Shown here: piece by piece, positions 19,136 through 30,188 of the stretch
How positions within the stretch are numbered: the first letter of the stretch is position 1
Layout of the letters: each line of letters starts with the position of its first letter
Assembly: GCF_001577365.1 (NCBI RefSeq)
Contig: NZ_CP014514.1
Location: 124,001-188,000 of the forward strand
From: Frondihabitans sp. PAMC 28766
GTDB lineage: Bacteria > Actinomycetota > Actinomycetes > Actinomycetales > Microbacteriaceae
Direction: 5' to 3'
DNA length: 64,000 bases
Position numbers and translations under genes: made by a program
The notes under the pieces: generated by a model
Databases searched by the model: none
The model's input: only the letters and a program-made list of their open reading frames with translations
Told to the model about the DNA's origin: nothing

Positions 19136-21505
19136 ATGATCAAGCATCCTGACTTCACGGCTGAACCTTGGTGTCTGCGGGCGACGGGTCTTGACCTTGA
19201 TGTCCTGGCTCAGGTGGAGTCAGTGTTCGCCCTCTCGAACGGGCATGTCGGGTGGCGCGGCAATCTGGACGAGGGGGAACCCCATGGACTCCCAGGTTCC
19301 TATCTGAATGGGGTCTTCGAGCTGAGGCCGCTTCCCTACGCGGAAGCTGGCTTCGGTTATCCCGAGTCAGGCCAAAGCGTCATCAACATCACGAACGGCA
19401 AAGTCATTCGTCTTCTGGTCGACGACGAACCGTTCGATATCCGCACCGGGGTGCTGAAATGTCACGAACTATTCCTCGATTTCCGGACGGGCCTTCTTCA
19501 CCGCACGGTGGAATGGGTATCCCCAGCAGGGTCCACCATCAAACTCACCTCGACCCGTCTCGTATCGTTCACACAGCGGTCCATCGCCGCGGTGGACTAC
19601 GAGGTCGAAGTCATTGGTGCACCGGCCCGTGTGGTGCTGCAGTCAGAGATGATCACCAACGAACCGCTCCCGGTGTCGTCCGCGGACCCGCGAGCCGCCG
19701 TCGAACTGGCTGACGCCCTGAAGGGCGTCGAGCATCGCGCCGACGGTTTAAGAGTTGCGCTGGCCCACGTCACCCGGCTCAGCCGGCTGATCGTCGCCGC
19801 AGCGATGGACCATGTCGTCACAGGGCCCCCGGGTACAACATCCCGCGCTGAGATCGCACCGGATCTGGCCCGGGTCAGCGTGTCGGCGAATCTCGCGCCC
19901 GGGGAACGGCTTCGCCTGGTCAAAATGGTGGCGTACGCCTGGTCGGATTCACGCTCCCTGCCGGCGGTGCGTGATCAGGCGGACGCCGCACTGACCGGGG
20001 CTATGTCCACCGGATGGGACGACCTTCTGGTCGAGCAGCAGGTCTACCTCGATGATTTCTGGGACCACGGTGACGTGCAGGTCGACGGGGATGTGCGTAT
20101 TCAGCAGGCGGTACGGTTCGCCCTGTTCCATACGCTCCAGGCGGCCGCCCGTGCCGAGGACGTCGCCATCCCCGCGAAAGGGATGACGGGTCCGGGTTAC
20201 GACGGGCACGTGTTCTGGGACATGGAAAGCTGCGTCCTAGAAGCGCTGACCTACCTGGTGCCGGGTGCGGCCGCGAACGCCCTGCGGTGGAGACACAGCA
20301 CGATTCCCGCCGCCGTCACCCGAGCCACGCAACTCGGTCTTTTGGGGGCGACGTTCCCGTGGCGCACGATCCACGGGGAAGAGTGCTCGGGCTATTGGCC
20401 GGCAGGAGTTGCCGCGTTCCACATCAACGCCGACATCGCCAACGCGGTCCTACGCTACGTCCGGGCTGCCGGCGACGCGCCATTCGAAGAGTCCGTCGGC
20501 GTCGACGTGCTCGTGCAGACGGCACGACTCTGGGCATCCCTGGGATATTTCGACGGCACCGGAGGGTTCCGGATCGACGGGGTGACAGGCCCCGACGAAT
20601 ACAGTGCCGTCGCTGACAACAACGTGTACACCAACCTCATGGCGCAGCGGAACCTCGCTTCAGCCGCCGCCACCATCCGACGCTATCCCGCTCGAGCGTA
20701 CGACCTCCACGTCACTGACAAGGAGACCGCGGCCTGGCTTCGTGCTGCCGAAACCATGTTCATCCCCTACGACCGCGCACTCGGCGTACACCCCCAATCG
20801 GAAGGGTTCACTCACCATGAGACCTGGGACTTCGAGAACACGGCCGCCGATGAGTACCCGCTGCTGCTGCACTTCCCCTACTTCGACCTGTACCGGAAAC
20901 AGGTCGTCAAACAAGCCGACCTCGTCCTGGCCATGCACGTCCGTTCGGATGCGTTCACCGCCGAGCAGAAAGCCCGGAATTTCGCCTACTATGACGCCCT
21001 GACGGTTCGGGACTCGTCTCTTTCTTCCAGTGCGCAGGCCGTCATCGCGGCGGAAGTCGGCCACCTGGATCTCGCCCACGACTACGTCACCGAGTCGGCG
21101 TTCCTGGACCTGAACGACACAGAGCACAACACCCGCGACGGTCTGCACATTGCCTCCCTCGCCGGAATCTGGAGCGCTCTCGTCGCCGGTTACGGTGGCA
21201 TGCGCCACGACGAGACGGGCCTGAGGTTCCGGCCGCGGCTCCCCTCCGCACTGTCCCGGATCAGTTTCGGGATGCGACTGGCCGCAGGCACCCTCTGGGT
21301 TGAGATCGACCACACCGAGGCGACCTACGCCTTAACGTCCGGAGCGCCGCTGCCTCTTCAGCACTTCGATACCGCCTTCCTATTGACGAGCGGAAGTCCG
21401 CAGACTCACCAGATCCCGCACGCTGACCCCGCCGGCGACCGACCCGTTCAGCCGGCCGGCCGTGCGCCCGAGCACGACGTGGACGGCGAGCAGTCCAACC
21501 CATGA
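19136..21505 (+). CDS. GH65 family disaccharide phosphorylase (maltose/trehalose/kojibiose type)
   Basis: 789 residues with the GH65 layout: N-terminal beta-sandwich (ALSNGHVGWRGNLDEG), (alpha/alpha)6 barrel (GYDGHVFWDMES; GATFPWRTIHGEEC), and C-terminal domain. The general acid is the Glu of GPDEYS (about residue 488). These enzymes split an alpha-glucosidic disaccharide with phosphate, giving beta-glucose 1-phosphate plus glucose, which saves one ATP compared with hydrolysis. A beta-phosphoglucomutase-like gene at 28251 is the expected partner, converting beta-glucose 1-phosphate to glucose 6-phosphate. Exact disaccharide is not decidable by eye. Confidence 0.88.
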   Translation: MIKHPDFTAEPWCLRATGLDLDVLAQVESVFALSNGHVGWRGNLDEGEPHGLPGSYLNGVFELRPLPYAEAGFGYPESGQSVINITNGKVIRLLVDDEPFDIRTGVLKCHELFLDFRTGLLHRTVEWVSPAGSTIKLTSTRLVSFTQRSIAAVDYEVEVIGAPARVVLQSEMITNEPLPVSSADPRAAVELADALKGVEHRADGLRVALAHVTRLSRLIVAAAMDHVVTGPPGTTSRAEIAPDLARVSVSANLAPGERLRLVKMVAYAWSDSRSLPAVRDQADAALTGAMSTGWDDLLVEQQVYLDDFWDHGDVQVDGDVRIQQAVRFALFHTLQAAARAEDVAIPAKGMTGPGYDGHVFWDMESCVLEALTYLVPGAAANALRWRHSTIPAAVTRATQLGLLGATFPWRTIHGEECSGYWPAGVAAFHINADIANAVLRYVRAAGDAPFEESVGVDVLVQTARLWASLGYFDGTGGFRIDGVTGPDEYSAVADNNVYTNLMAQRNLASAAATIRRYPARAYDLHVTDKETAAWLRAAETMFIPYDRALGVHPQSEGFTHHETWDFENTAADEYPLLLHFPYFDLYRKQVVKQADLVLAMHVRSDAFTAEQKARNFAYYDALTVRDSSLSSSAQAVIAAEVGHLDLAHDYVTESAFLDLNDTEHNTRDGLHIASLAGIWSALVAGYGGMRHDETGLRFRPRLPSALSRISFGMRLAAGTLWVEIDHTEATYALTSGAPLPLQHFDTAFLLTSGSPQTHQIPHADPAGDRPVQPAGRAPEHDVDGEQSNP

Positions 21506-21512
21506 CCTGGGC

Positions 21513-21528
21513 GGGACCTTTGGCACTA
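21513..21528 (+). promoter_or_regulatory. DosR-type box, 34 bases before phosphoketolase
   Basis: GGGACCTTTGGCACTA, immediately after the GH65 stop codon. Confidence 0.75.
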
Positions 21529-21562
21529 GGGAGTGCCCCTCGCCGGTGGCACCGTGGCCGTC

Positions 21563-23956
21563 ATGACTCAGACGACGATGACCCGACCGGCGGATGCTGC
21601 CCTCTCGGCAGAAGAGCTACATCTGATGGATGCGTATTGGCGGGCCGCGAACTACCTCTCCGTCGGGCAGATCTACCTCTACGACAACCCGCTGCTGCGG
21701 GAGCCGCTCACCCTCGCGCAGGTGAAGCCGCTGGTCGTGGGCCATTGGGGGACGACTCCTGGTCAGAACTTCATCTACGTACACCTGAACCGGGTGATCA
21801 AGAAGTACGACCTGGACATGTTCTACATCGCCGGCCCCGGACACGGCGGACCCGCCCTTGTCGGCAACACCTATCTCGAGGGCTCTTACAGCGAGATCTA
21901 TCCGGACATCAGCCAGGACGAAGCCGGGATGAAGCGCCTCTTCACCCAGTTCTCCTTCCCCGGCGGGATCTCCAGCCACGTCGCCCCGACCACCCCCGGC
22001 TCCATCCACGAAGGCGGGGAACTCGGCTACTCCCTGTCCCACGCGTTCGGTGCGGCGTTCGACAACCCGGACCTGGTCGTCGCCTGCATCATCGGCGACG
22101 GCGAAGCCGAGACCGGACCGCTCGCCACCGCTTGGCAGTCGAACAAGTTCCTCGACCCGAAAACGGACGGGGCCGTGCTGCCGATCCTGCACCTGAACGG
22201 GTACAAGATCAGCAACCCCACGATCCTCGCCCGGATCGAACCCGACGAGCTCGAGCAGTTCCTCCGCGGTTGCGGGTGGGACCCGATCTTCGTCGAAGGC
22301 GACGACCCCGACACGATGCACGAACTGATGGCCGAGGCCACCGACCGTGCCATCGAGCGGATCCGCGAAGTTCAAACGGAGGCGCGAACGGGCGGCACCT
22401 CCGGCCGGCCCCGATGGCCGATGATCGTGCTGCGCTCCCCGAAAGGATGGACCGGCCCCAAAATCGTCGACGGGCTCCCCATCGAAGGGACCTTCCGCGC
22501 CCACCAGGTCCCCCTGCTCGTCGACCCCGAGCACCCGGAACACGTCGCACAGCTAGAGAGCTGGATGAAAAGCTACCGGCCGGAAGAACTGTTCGACGAC
22601 AACGGCCGGCTGCGACCCGAGCTGGCGGCCCTCGCCCCGATCGGCAGCAGGAGGATGGGGGCGAACCCGCACACGAACGGCGGCGGCCTCCTCGAAGACC
22701 TGAAGATGCCGGACTTCCAGCACCACGCCGTCGAGGTCACCTCACCCGGTGTCCTCGACGCCTCCGACATGAGCGTCCTCGGCGAATTCCTGCGCGACGT
22801 CATTACCGAAAACGAGACCAACCGGAACTTCCGGATCTTCGGACCCGACGAGACCCTTTCCAATATGCTCGGCGCCGTGTTCCAGGTCACCGACCGGCAA
22901 TGGGACGCCCGGACGGTGCCCGGGGACGAGTTCCTTGCCTCATCGGGGCGGGTTCTCGACTCGATGCTCAGCGAGCACCAGTCCGAGGGCTGGCTGGAGG
23001 GGTATCTCCTGACCGGTCGTCACGGCCTGTTCAACTGCTACGAAGCGTTCATCCACATCATCGACTCGATGTTCAACCAGCACGCCAAATGGTTGAAAGT
23101 CACCTCGCAACTGCCGTGGCGGCGGAAGATCTCCTCCCTGAACTACGTCCTGTCATCGCACGTGTGGCAGCAGGATCACAACGGGTTCACCCACCAGGAC
23201 CCCGGGTTCCTCGACCATGTGGTCAACAAGAAAGCCGACATCGTCCGCGTCTACCTGCCGCCGGACGCCAACTGTCTGCTGTCCGTCGCCGACCACTGCC
23301 TGCGCAGCCGCAACTACGTCAACGTGATCGTCGCCGGAAAACACCCGATGCCGCAATGGCTCAGCATCGACCAGGCCGTCGTGCACTGCACCGAGGGCAT
23401 CGGCATCTGGGAGTGGGCCAGCAGCGACCAGGGCACCGAACCCGACGTCGTGATGGCGTGTAGCGGCGACACCCCCACCCTCGAAGTCCTCGCCGCGGTG
23501 TCCATCCTCCGCGAGTACCTCCCCGAGGTGAAAGTGCGTGTGATCAACGTCGTCGACCTCATGAAACTGCAACCCGCCACCGAGCACCCGCACGGGCTCA
23601 GTGACACCGACTACGACTCCCTCTTCACCATGGACAAGCCGATCGTGTTCGCCTTCCACGGCTACCCGTGGCTCGTGCACCGCCTCACCTACAGCCGCAC
23701 CAACCGCAACATCCACGTCCACGGCTACGAGGAGGAAGGCACGATCACGACCCCGTTCGACATGCGCGTGCAGAACCGACTCGACCGGTTCCACCTCGTC
23801 CAGGACGTGATCGACCACCTCCCGAACCTCGGCGCGAGGGGCAGCTACCTGAAGCAGATGGCCGCCGACAAACTCATCGAGCACAACGTCTACATCGACA
23901 AGCACGGCCAGGACATGCCCGAGATCCTCACCTGGAAATGGGCGAACACCCCATGA
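21563..23956 (+). CDS. xfp: Xylulose-5-phosphate/fructose-6-phosphate phosphoketolase (full length)
   Basis: 797 residues, the normal family length. Thiamine-diphosphate enzyme that cleaves xylulose 5-phosphate or fructose 6-phosphate with phosphate to acetyl phosphate plus a triose or tetrose phosphate, so acetate kinase can make ATP without respiration. Visible features are the N-terminal [12 protein letters not shown] and [13 protein letters not shown], the [10 protein letters not shown] motif, [11 protein letters not shown] with the thiamine-binding loop, and the C-terminal [16 protein letters not shown] and NVVDLMKL segments. Its stop overlaps the start of the aldolase gene (ATGA). No Shine-Dalgarno is evident between box and start. 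Confidence 0.95.
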   Translation: MTQTTMTRPADAALSAEELHLMDAYWRAANYLSVGQIYLYDNPLLREPLTLAQVKPLVVGHWGTTPGQNFIYVHLNRVIKKYDLDMFYIAGPGHGGPALVGNTYLEGSYSEIYPDISQDEAGMKRLFTQFSFPGGISSHVAPTTPGSIHEGGELGYSLSHAFGAAFDNPDLVVACIIGDGEAETGPLATAWQSNKFLDPKTDGAVLPILHLNGYKISNPTILARIEPDELEQFLRGCGWDPIFVEGDDPDTMHELMAEATDRAIERIREVQTEARTGGTSGRPRWPMIVLRSPKGWTGPKIVDGLPIEGTFRAHQVPLLVDPEHPEHVAQLESWMKSYRPEELFDDNGRLRPELAALAPIGSRRMGANPHTNGGGLLEDLKMPDFQHHAVEVTSPGVLDASDMSVLGEFLRDVITENETNRNFRIFGPDETLSNMLGAVFQVTDRQWDARTVPGDEFLASSGRVLDSMLSEHQSEGWLEGYLLTGRHGLFNCYEAFIHIIDSMFNQHAKWLKVTSQLPWRRKISSLNYVLSSHVWQQDHNGFTHQDPGFLDHVVNKKADIVRVYLPPDANCLLSVADHCLRSRNYVNVIVAGKHPMPQWLSIDQAVVHCTEGIGIWEWASSDQGTEPDVVMACSGDTPTLEVLAAVSILREYLPEVKVRVINVVDLMKLQPATEHPHGLSDTDYDSLFTMDKPIVFAFHGYPWLVHRLTYSRTNRNIHVHGYEEEGTITTPFDMRVQNRLDRFHLVQDVIDHLPNLGARGSYLKQMAADKLIEHNVYIDKHGQDMPEILTWKWANTP

Positions 23957-24989
23957 GCGTGCCCAACCTCGCCGATACCGCCCAGCAGCTCATCGTCGGC
24001 GACAAGGGTCTCCTGGCGATCGATGAGAGCACCACGACGTGCAACAAACGCTTCGTCGCTGCCGGCATTCCCCGACCGTTGAAGCGCGTCGCGCCTGGCG
24101 CGAGTTACTGATCACGACCCCCGGACTGTCTGACTCCATCAGCGGCGTCATCCTCTACGACGAGACCATCCGGCAGCAGACCACTGCCGGCACTGCTTTC
24201 CTGGATGTCCTGTCCGACGCCGGGATCCTGGCGGGCATCAAAGTCGACACAGGAACTACCCCGCTCGCCGGCCACCCGGGCGAAAAGGTCACCGAGGGCC
24301 TCGATGGACTCCGTCAACGTCTCAGCGACTACGCGAGCCTGGGTGCCCGGTTCGTGAAATGGCGGGCCGTCTTCACCGTCGCCGACGGCCTGCCCACTGG
24401 CGCTTGTCTCACCGCCAACGCCGGCGCGCTGGCTCGGTATGCGTCCCTCTGCCAAGAAGCAGGGCTCGTGCCCGTGGTCGAACCCGAAGTGCTGATGGCC
24501 GGCCGTCACACGCTGACCGACTGCGCCGCAGCCACCGGCCGGGTTCTCCAAGCCGTGTTCGAGCAGCTCACCGACCAGGACGTGCTGCTGGAGGGGATGC
24601 TCCTGAAACCCAACATGGTCCTCCCCGGACGAGACGCCGAGCGGCACGGACAGGACTCCGTTGATGAGGTCGCCCAGGCCACACTGACCTGCCTCCTGAG
24701 AAACGTCCCCGCGGCGGTCCCCGGCATCGTCTTCCTCTCCGGCGGTCAACCCCCGGCGGACGCCTCCGAACGGTTGAACGCCATGAACATCCCGCACCGC
24801 ACAGCGCCACTGCCGTGGGCGGTGTCATTCTCGTTCGGGCGCGCCATCCAACAGCCCGCCCTCCACACCTGGAAGGGCCAGCAGGGTCATTTCGCCGCCG
24901 CACAGCGGGAGCTCGCTCACCGCGCCACCTGCAACGCTGCGGCTCGACGAGGCGAGTACACCGCCACCCTTGAACAGGTAGCCGCGTAA
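23953..24989 (+). CDS. Class I fructose-bisphosphate aldolase, frameshifted
   Basis: Reversible cleavage of fructose 1,6-bisphosphate. The N-terminal segment ([15 protein letters not shown]) and the rest ([14 protein letters not shown], the Schiff-base lysine in [18 protein letters not shown]) lie in different frames. Adding one C to the CCCC at about 24072 gives a continuous [12 protein letters not shown] junction and a 345-residue protein. It overlaps the phosphoketolase stop by ATGA and is followed two bases later by a histidine phosphatase gene, so it belongs to that operon. All catalytic motifs are intact, so a sequencing error is likely. Confidence 0.88.
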
Positions 24990-24991
24990 TC

Positions 24992-25597
24992 ATGAACACC
25001 CCTGGCACCGTATGCGTGTATTTCGTCCGCCACGGCGAAACGAACTGGTCCCTGACCGGCCAGCACACCGGCCGCACCGACATCCCTCTGACCGGACCTG
25101 GTCGGGAGCAGGTGACGTCGACCCGACGGCTGCTGGAGGGCATCGCGTTCACGGCAGCGTTCAGCAGTCCGATGCTGCGGGCCCGCCAAACCGGGACCCT
25201 CTCGATGGTGCATCCGTCGCCCGTTATCGACCCGGACCTATCCGAATGGGATTACGGCGCCTTTGAAGGACGAACGACCCCTGACATTCGACGGGACGAT
25301 CCGGGATGGAACGTCTTCCGTGACGGTTGCCCCGACGGGGAGACGACAAGCGACGTCGCGGATCGTGCCGACCGCCTCATTGACCGGCTGCGCCTCCTGA
25401 GGGGAAACGTCGCCCTGTTCTCCCACGGACAATTCGGCTCCGCCCTGGCGGCCCGCTGGATCGGGCTCCCGCTGGCACAAGGGCAGCACTTCCCCCTCGG
25501 CGCAGCGTCAGTCAGTGTCCTCGGCTATGAACCCGGACACCCGGAAGTGCCCGTGATCAGCCTCTGGAACGACACCACCCCACTCGCCCCGCAGTGA
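24992..25597 (+). CDS. Histidine phosphatase family protein (phosphoglycerate mutase-like)
   Basis: 201 residues with the RHGE phospho-histidine motif (FVRHGETNWSLTGQHTGRTD), SSPMLRARQT, LSEWDYGAFEGR and the second catalytic His in LFSHGQFG. Members are either cofactor-dependent phosphoglycerate mutases or broad sugar-phosphate phosphatases; its length and the absence of the mutase-specific insertion favour a phosphatase. It follows the aldolase gene by two bases and probably acts on a sugar phosphate of the same pathway. Confidence 0.85.
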   Translation: MNTPGTVCVYFVRHGETNWSLTGQHTGRTDIPLTGPGREQVTSTRRLLEGIAFTAAFSSPMLRARQTGTLSMVHPSPVIDPDLSEWDYGAFEGRTTPDIRRDDPGWNVFRDGCPDGETTSDVADRADRLIDRLRLLRGNVALFSHGQFGSALAARWIGLPLAQGQHFPLGAASVSVLGYEPGHPEVPVISLWNDTTPLAPQ

Positions 25598-25687
25598 ACG
25601 TCCCACGCGCCGGCCACCGTGCTATCGCCCCTCGTCTTGGCCCTGACGGCAGGATGCCCGAATTGTCGACACAGAAAAGACGAGAAC

Positions 25688-28254
25688 ATGACCACCGACA
25701 AAGCAGCCCCTGAAAACCAGCACGCCGACCCCAAGCAGACGGCGACAGCAACCACAACACCCGAGACCGGAACCGACGACCTGAAGAACCTTCCACTGGA
25801 CCAGATGGAGACGAAGCTCACCTCGTCCCCGAACGGGATCAGCCAGGATGACGCCACCACACGCCTGACGACATACGGCCCCAACGAAATCACCGAGAAG
25901 AAAACCAACGCGCTCCTGAAGTTCCTGGGCTACTTCTGGGGTCCCATCCCGTGGATGATCGAAGCAGCGGTGATCCTCTCTGCCGTGCTCGCGCACTGGC
26001 CCGACTTCATCATCATCCTGGTCCTCCTTCTGGCGAACGCGATCGTCGGATTCACGGAGGAACGCCAAGCCGGTAACGCCGTCGCTGCACTCAAAGCGCA
26101 GCTGGCGGTCACGGCCACCGTGAAACGAGACGGACACTGGAGCGATCACCCCGCACGGGAACTCGTCCCCGGAGACGTCATCCGTGTCCGCCTCGGCGAC
26201 ATCGTCCCCGCCGACGTGCGCCTCCTCCAGGGGGACCCGGTGCAGGTCGACCAGTCCGCACTCACCGGGGAATCCCTGCCAGTGAGCCTGAAAACGGGTG
26301 ACGCCGCCTATTCCGGATCGATCATCCGCCAGGGCGAAACCGACGGGCTCGTCTACGCCACCGGATCCGACACCTACTTCGGGGCGACCGCCCGCCTGGT
26401 GCAAGAAGCCCACAGCGTCAGCCACTTCCAAAAAGCCGTCCTCAAAATCGGCAACTACCTCATCGTCCTGGCCGTCGTCCTGGTCGCCGCGATCGTCGCC
26501 GTCGCCACGTTCCGAGGCGACCCGATCCTGACCACGGTCCAGTTCGCCCTGGTCCTGCTCGTGGCCGCGATCCCCGTCGCGATGCCGACCGTTCTCTCGG
26601 TGACGATGGCGGTCGGGGCACGCCTGCTGGCGAAGAAGAAAGCGATCGTCACCCGGCTGTCAGCGATCGAGGAACTCGCCGGAGTGGACATTCTCTGCTC
26701 CGACAAGACCGGCACCCTGACCCAGAACAAACTCACCCTCGGCGACCCGTTCGCCGCCCCCGGCATCGACGCCGCCGATGTGGTCCTCTTCGCAGCCCTC
26801 GCGTCCCGCGCCGAAGACAACGACACCATCGACCTCGCCGTCATCGGCGGCGTGAAAGCCGACCAGAAAATCGCGGACTACACGGTGACCAAATTCACCC
26901 CGTTCGACCCGGTGCACAAACGCACCGAAGCCGCGATTGCTCCTAAAGCCGGGGGGCGTTCACCGTCACGAAGGGCGCACCTCAAGTGATCCTGGGCATG
27001 TGCGACGACGCGACGACCGTGAAACCCGCCGTCGACAAGACAATCGCCGACTTCGCCGCCCGCGGCTTCCGCTCCCTCGGCGTCGCCCGCGCCGACACGG
27101 ACGGCAAATGGAAATTCCAAGGAGTGCTCCCCCTGTTCGACCCGCCACGCGACGACGCGAAAGAGACGATCGCGGAAGCCCGCAAGATGGGCGTCGCGAT
27201 CAAAATGGTCACCGGCGACCAGCTCGCGATCGCTACCGAGACCGCCAAGAAACTCGGCCTCGGCACGAACATCCTCGAGGCATCGGCCCTGGGTGATTCC
27301 AAGCACGACGAGTCCGACGCGGTCGTCACCTCGATCGAAACGGCGGATGGTTTCGCGCAGGTGTTCCCCGAGCACAAGTTCCACATCGTCGACGTCCTGC
27401 AAAAAAGCGGACACATCGTCGGGATGACCGGCGACGGCGTCAACGACGCCCCCGCATTGAAAGAGGCAGACTGCGGCATCGCCGTCTCCGGCGCCACCGA
27501 CGCAGCCAGGGCCGCCGCCGCGATCGTCCTGACGACGCCAGGCCTGTCGGTCATCATCGACGCCATCAAAGAAAGCCGCCGGATCTTCCAACGGATGAAC
27601 AGCTACGCCATCTACCGCATCGCAGAAACCCTGCGCGTACTCCTATTCATGACGGCAGCGATCCTGATCTTCAACTTCTACCCGTTGACGGCGATCATGA
27701 TCGTCATCCTGGCCCTGATGAACGACGGTGCGATCCTCGCCATCGCCTACGACAACGTCCGCTACAGGAACACACCCGAGAAATGGAACATGCGCCTCGT
27801 GCTCAGCATCTCCACCGTGCTGGGAATCGTCGGCCCGATCGCCGCCTTCGGGTTGTTCTTCCTCGGCGAAGAAGTCTTCCACCTCGGCCGGCCTGCCCTG
27901 CAGACGATGATGTACCTGATGCTCTCCGTCGCCGGGCACCTGACCATCTTCCTCACCCGCACCCGCGGCCCATTCTGGTCGCAGAAACCCGCCCGGATCC
28001 TCGTAATCGCGGTCTTCGGCACCCAGGCCATCGCCACCTGCTTCGCCTTGTTCGGGGTCCTCATGTCTCCGCTGGCCTGGGAATGGGTCGCCTTCGTCTG
28101 GGGGTACGCACTGGTCTGGGCAGTGATCAACGACCGCATCAAACTCCTCGCCTACCGCATCTTCGACCGACCTCAGAAACGATCAACCAGTACAGGCACC
28201 CCACCCCCGGCCGCGGTGAAAGCCGTCAAGCCTGTTGCCGCGGTCCAGCCATGA
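25688..28254 (+). CDS. Plasma-membrane-type H+-exporting P-type ATPase, frameshifted
   Basis: P3A-type proton pump of ~855 residues when repaired. The first frame carries the actuator loop (LTGESLPVS), the gate segment AIPVAMPTVLSVTMAVG and the phosphorylation site CSDKTGTLTQNK; the second carries KMVTGDQLAIA, GMTGDGVNDAPALK and the C-terminal membrane helices. The frames meet at a GGGGGG run near 26955 where one extra G restores GGAFTVTKGAPQVIL. It would export protons at the cost of ATP, countering acidification when respiration stops. The start ATG 25688 is 90 bases after the phosphatase gene. Stop overlaps the next gene (ATGA). Confidence 0.9.
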
Positions 28255-29090
28255 CAGGGACGATGCCGGCCTCCAAGAAGATTCGCGCGGCACCGGGAAG
28301 AAACGCGTCCGTGGGACTCGCATCCACGATCCGAGGATGCCTTTTCGATCTCGACGGTGTCTTGACCGACACCGCCCGGCTGCACGCCGCCGCCTGGAAA
28401 GACACGTTCGACCCGTTTCTCCTGAACCATGCGCGACGCACCGGCGTGCCCTTCGTGCCCTTCGACGCGATCACCGACTACGACCGCTACGTCGACGGAA
28501 AACCTCGAGAGGACGGAATCCGCTCCTTTCTCGCCTCGCGACGAATCGTTCTGCCCGACAGCGACCCGGACGACTCCGCGGGCATCGAGACCGTCGAGGG
28601 GTTGAGCCGGCAAAAGAACCAACTGCTTCTACCGCGCCTGAAACTCGGCTCCCGCTCTTATCCCGGATCCGAGGCCTACCTTCGCGCCCTCGCGACCACA
28701 GGCTTGCCCTGTGCGGTGGTGTCCTCGAGCACGAACTGCCTCACCGTCCTTACTGCGACCGGACTCGAGCACTTCTTCTCGGTCCGCGTCGACGGAATCA
28801 CCGCGCACCAAGAGCACCTGGCCGGCAAACCCGCACCCGACACCTTCCTGTTCGCCGCGAGGCACCTTGATCTCGACCCCACCGAATGTGTGATCTACGA
28901 GGACGCCCTCGCCGGTGTCGCTGCCGGTCGCGCCGGACGATTCGGTCAAATAATCGGCGTCGACCGCGTCGGCCAGGCAGCCGCCCTGCGGGCAGCAGGC
29001 GCGACCACCGTCGTCTCCGACCTCGCACAGCTCCTAACCCCTCAAAATGCCGGCCCACAAGCACGCCGCGTCGCTCTTCCTGCGCAATAA
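28251..29090 (+). CDS. Beta-phosphoglucomutase family HAD hydrolase
   Basis: 279 residues of the HAD-IA family: nucleophile motif CLFDLDGVLTDTARLHAAAWK, a helical cap, the VVSSST motif 2, and EDALAGVAAG motif 4. A cap with a KPRxDG-like loop (DGKPREDGI) is the beta-phosphoglucomutase signature. It would turn beta-glucose 1-phosphate from the GH65 phosphorylase into glucose 6-phosphate for the phosphoketolase route. The ATG at 28251 overlaps the ATPase stop, so it sits in the same operon. Confidence 0.88.
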   Translation: MTGTMPASKKIRAAPGRNASVGLASTIRGCLFDLDGVLTDTARLHAAAWKDTFDPFLLNHARRTGVPFVPFDAITDYDRYVDGKPREDGIRSFLASRRIVLPDSDPDDSAGIETVEGLSRQKNQLLLPRLKLGSRSYPGSEAYLRALATTGLPCAVVSSSTNCLTVLTATGLEHFFSVRVDGITAHQEHLAGKPAPDTFLFAARHLDLDPTECVIYEDALAGVAAGRAGRFGQIIGVDRVGQAAALRAAGATTVVSDLAQLLTPQNAGPQARRVALPAQ

Positions 29091-29142
29091 ATACCCCTGT
29101 CGACCGTCGCAAGATGGCCGACACCAACGAAAGGACCACATA

Positions 29143-29586
29143 GTGACCTCCACCGATCGCGGCAACCTCATCAGGCTCAAAGACACCGACGAAACCATCG
29201 ACACAGCCGATCAGGACATTCGAGGACGACACGTCCTGGACAAACACGGTAAAGACCTGGGAAAGATCGATGCGCTGTTCATCGACGATGCGGAACAACG
29301 AGTGCGATTCCTCGAAGTAGCGACCGGCGGGTTCCTGGGAATCGGCAAGGACAAATCCCTCATCCCCGTGGACACCATCACGCATGTCGACCCGGAGAGA
29401 GTCCATCTCAACCAGACCAGCGACACCGTGGCAGGGGCACCGACCTACGATCCTGGTCTCATGGAAAAGCCGAGTGAATTCTACGAGAACACCTACGGGT
29501 ACTACGGCGTCTTACCGTTTTGGGGCATCGGATACGCCTACCCGTCATATTCGCGAACGTCGGGCGAGGACCCGCGGCGAGCCTAG
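29143..29586 (+). CDS. PRC-barrel domain protein
   Basis: 147 residues starting at GTG 29143 with AAGGA upstream. Residues ~20-95 form a PRC-barrel (DIRGRHVLDKHGKDLGKIDALFIDD, then VRFLEVATGGFLGIGKDKSLIPVD), followed by a Tyr/Pro/Gly-rich tail. Proteins of this type are small stress-associated factors of unclear function. It is the last gene of the sugar and proton-pump cluster. No transmembrane segment. Confidence 0.8.
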   Translation: MTSTDRGNLIRLKDTDETIDTADQDIRGRHVLDKHGKDLGKIDALFIDDAEQRVRFLEVATGGFLGIGKDKSLIPVDTITHVDPERVHLNQTSDTVAGAPTYDPGLMEKPSEFYENTYGYYGVLPFWGIGYAYPSYSRTSGEDPRRA

Positions 29587-30188
29587 GACGCCCCGACCCC
29601 CCGAGGCAGCAGGGCTGGGCCCGGGGAGCCAAACCTCGACCGAGCTGTGCTCGATGGACGAGACCCGGATCCGTTCGCGCGATCCTGGTGGTGTCCGATC
29701 TTGCGGCGTCGTTGCGCGGCCGTCAAGGGCGCTTCGATCAGGCGGAAGCGGCGCTCTCCGCTTCATCCCTCAGGGATCGATCGAACACGCAGAGTCTCCA
29801 GGCCAGCCGGCACCTTGGAGGATCAGGCCAACGGTGGTCGAGCTGCTCCGCGCGGGTCACTTGGGTAAGTTGCGCTTGTTTCATGGAGTTCCTCCCTCTT
29901 TATGGCGACTGCGAACAAGGCACCCAGCCCGGTAGGCCGATCCTGGTGGCCGAGACGTGGAAGCGCCTCGCGCCAATCGCACCTCCAAGGGCGATGACTT
30001 GGATGTGACGGCTTGAGACGGTGTATGGCAACGTCGGGGTCGTCGTCGATGGACCTTCTGGTCTCGAGGGTTGGGATCGGCGGAGAGAGCGTTTCTTGAG
30101 GTGCTTTGAGACCAGTCGAGCCGGTGAGCTGAGTTCCCGGCAGAGTGCAATGACCCCCTTTCGTCCTGATGAGCGACTTTATGGCGTG
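29587..30188. other. Intergenic stretch without a supported gene
   Basis: About 600 bases between the PRC-barrel gene and the convergent MFS gene. Open frames exist on both strands but show no family motif, and I could not assemble a protein by allowing a frameshift. No box, tRNA or long repeat was seen. Confidence 0.5.
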
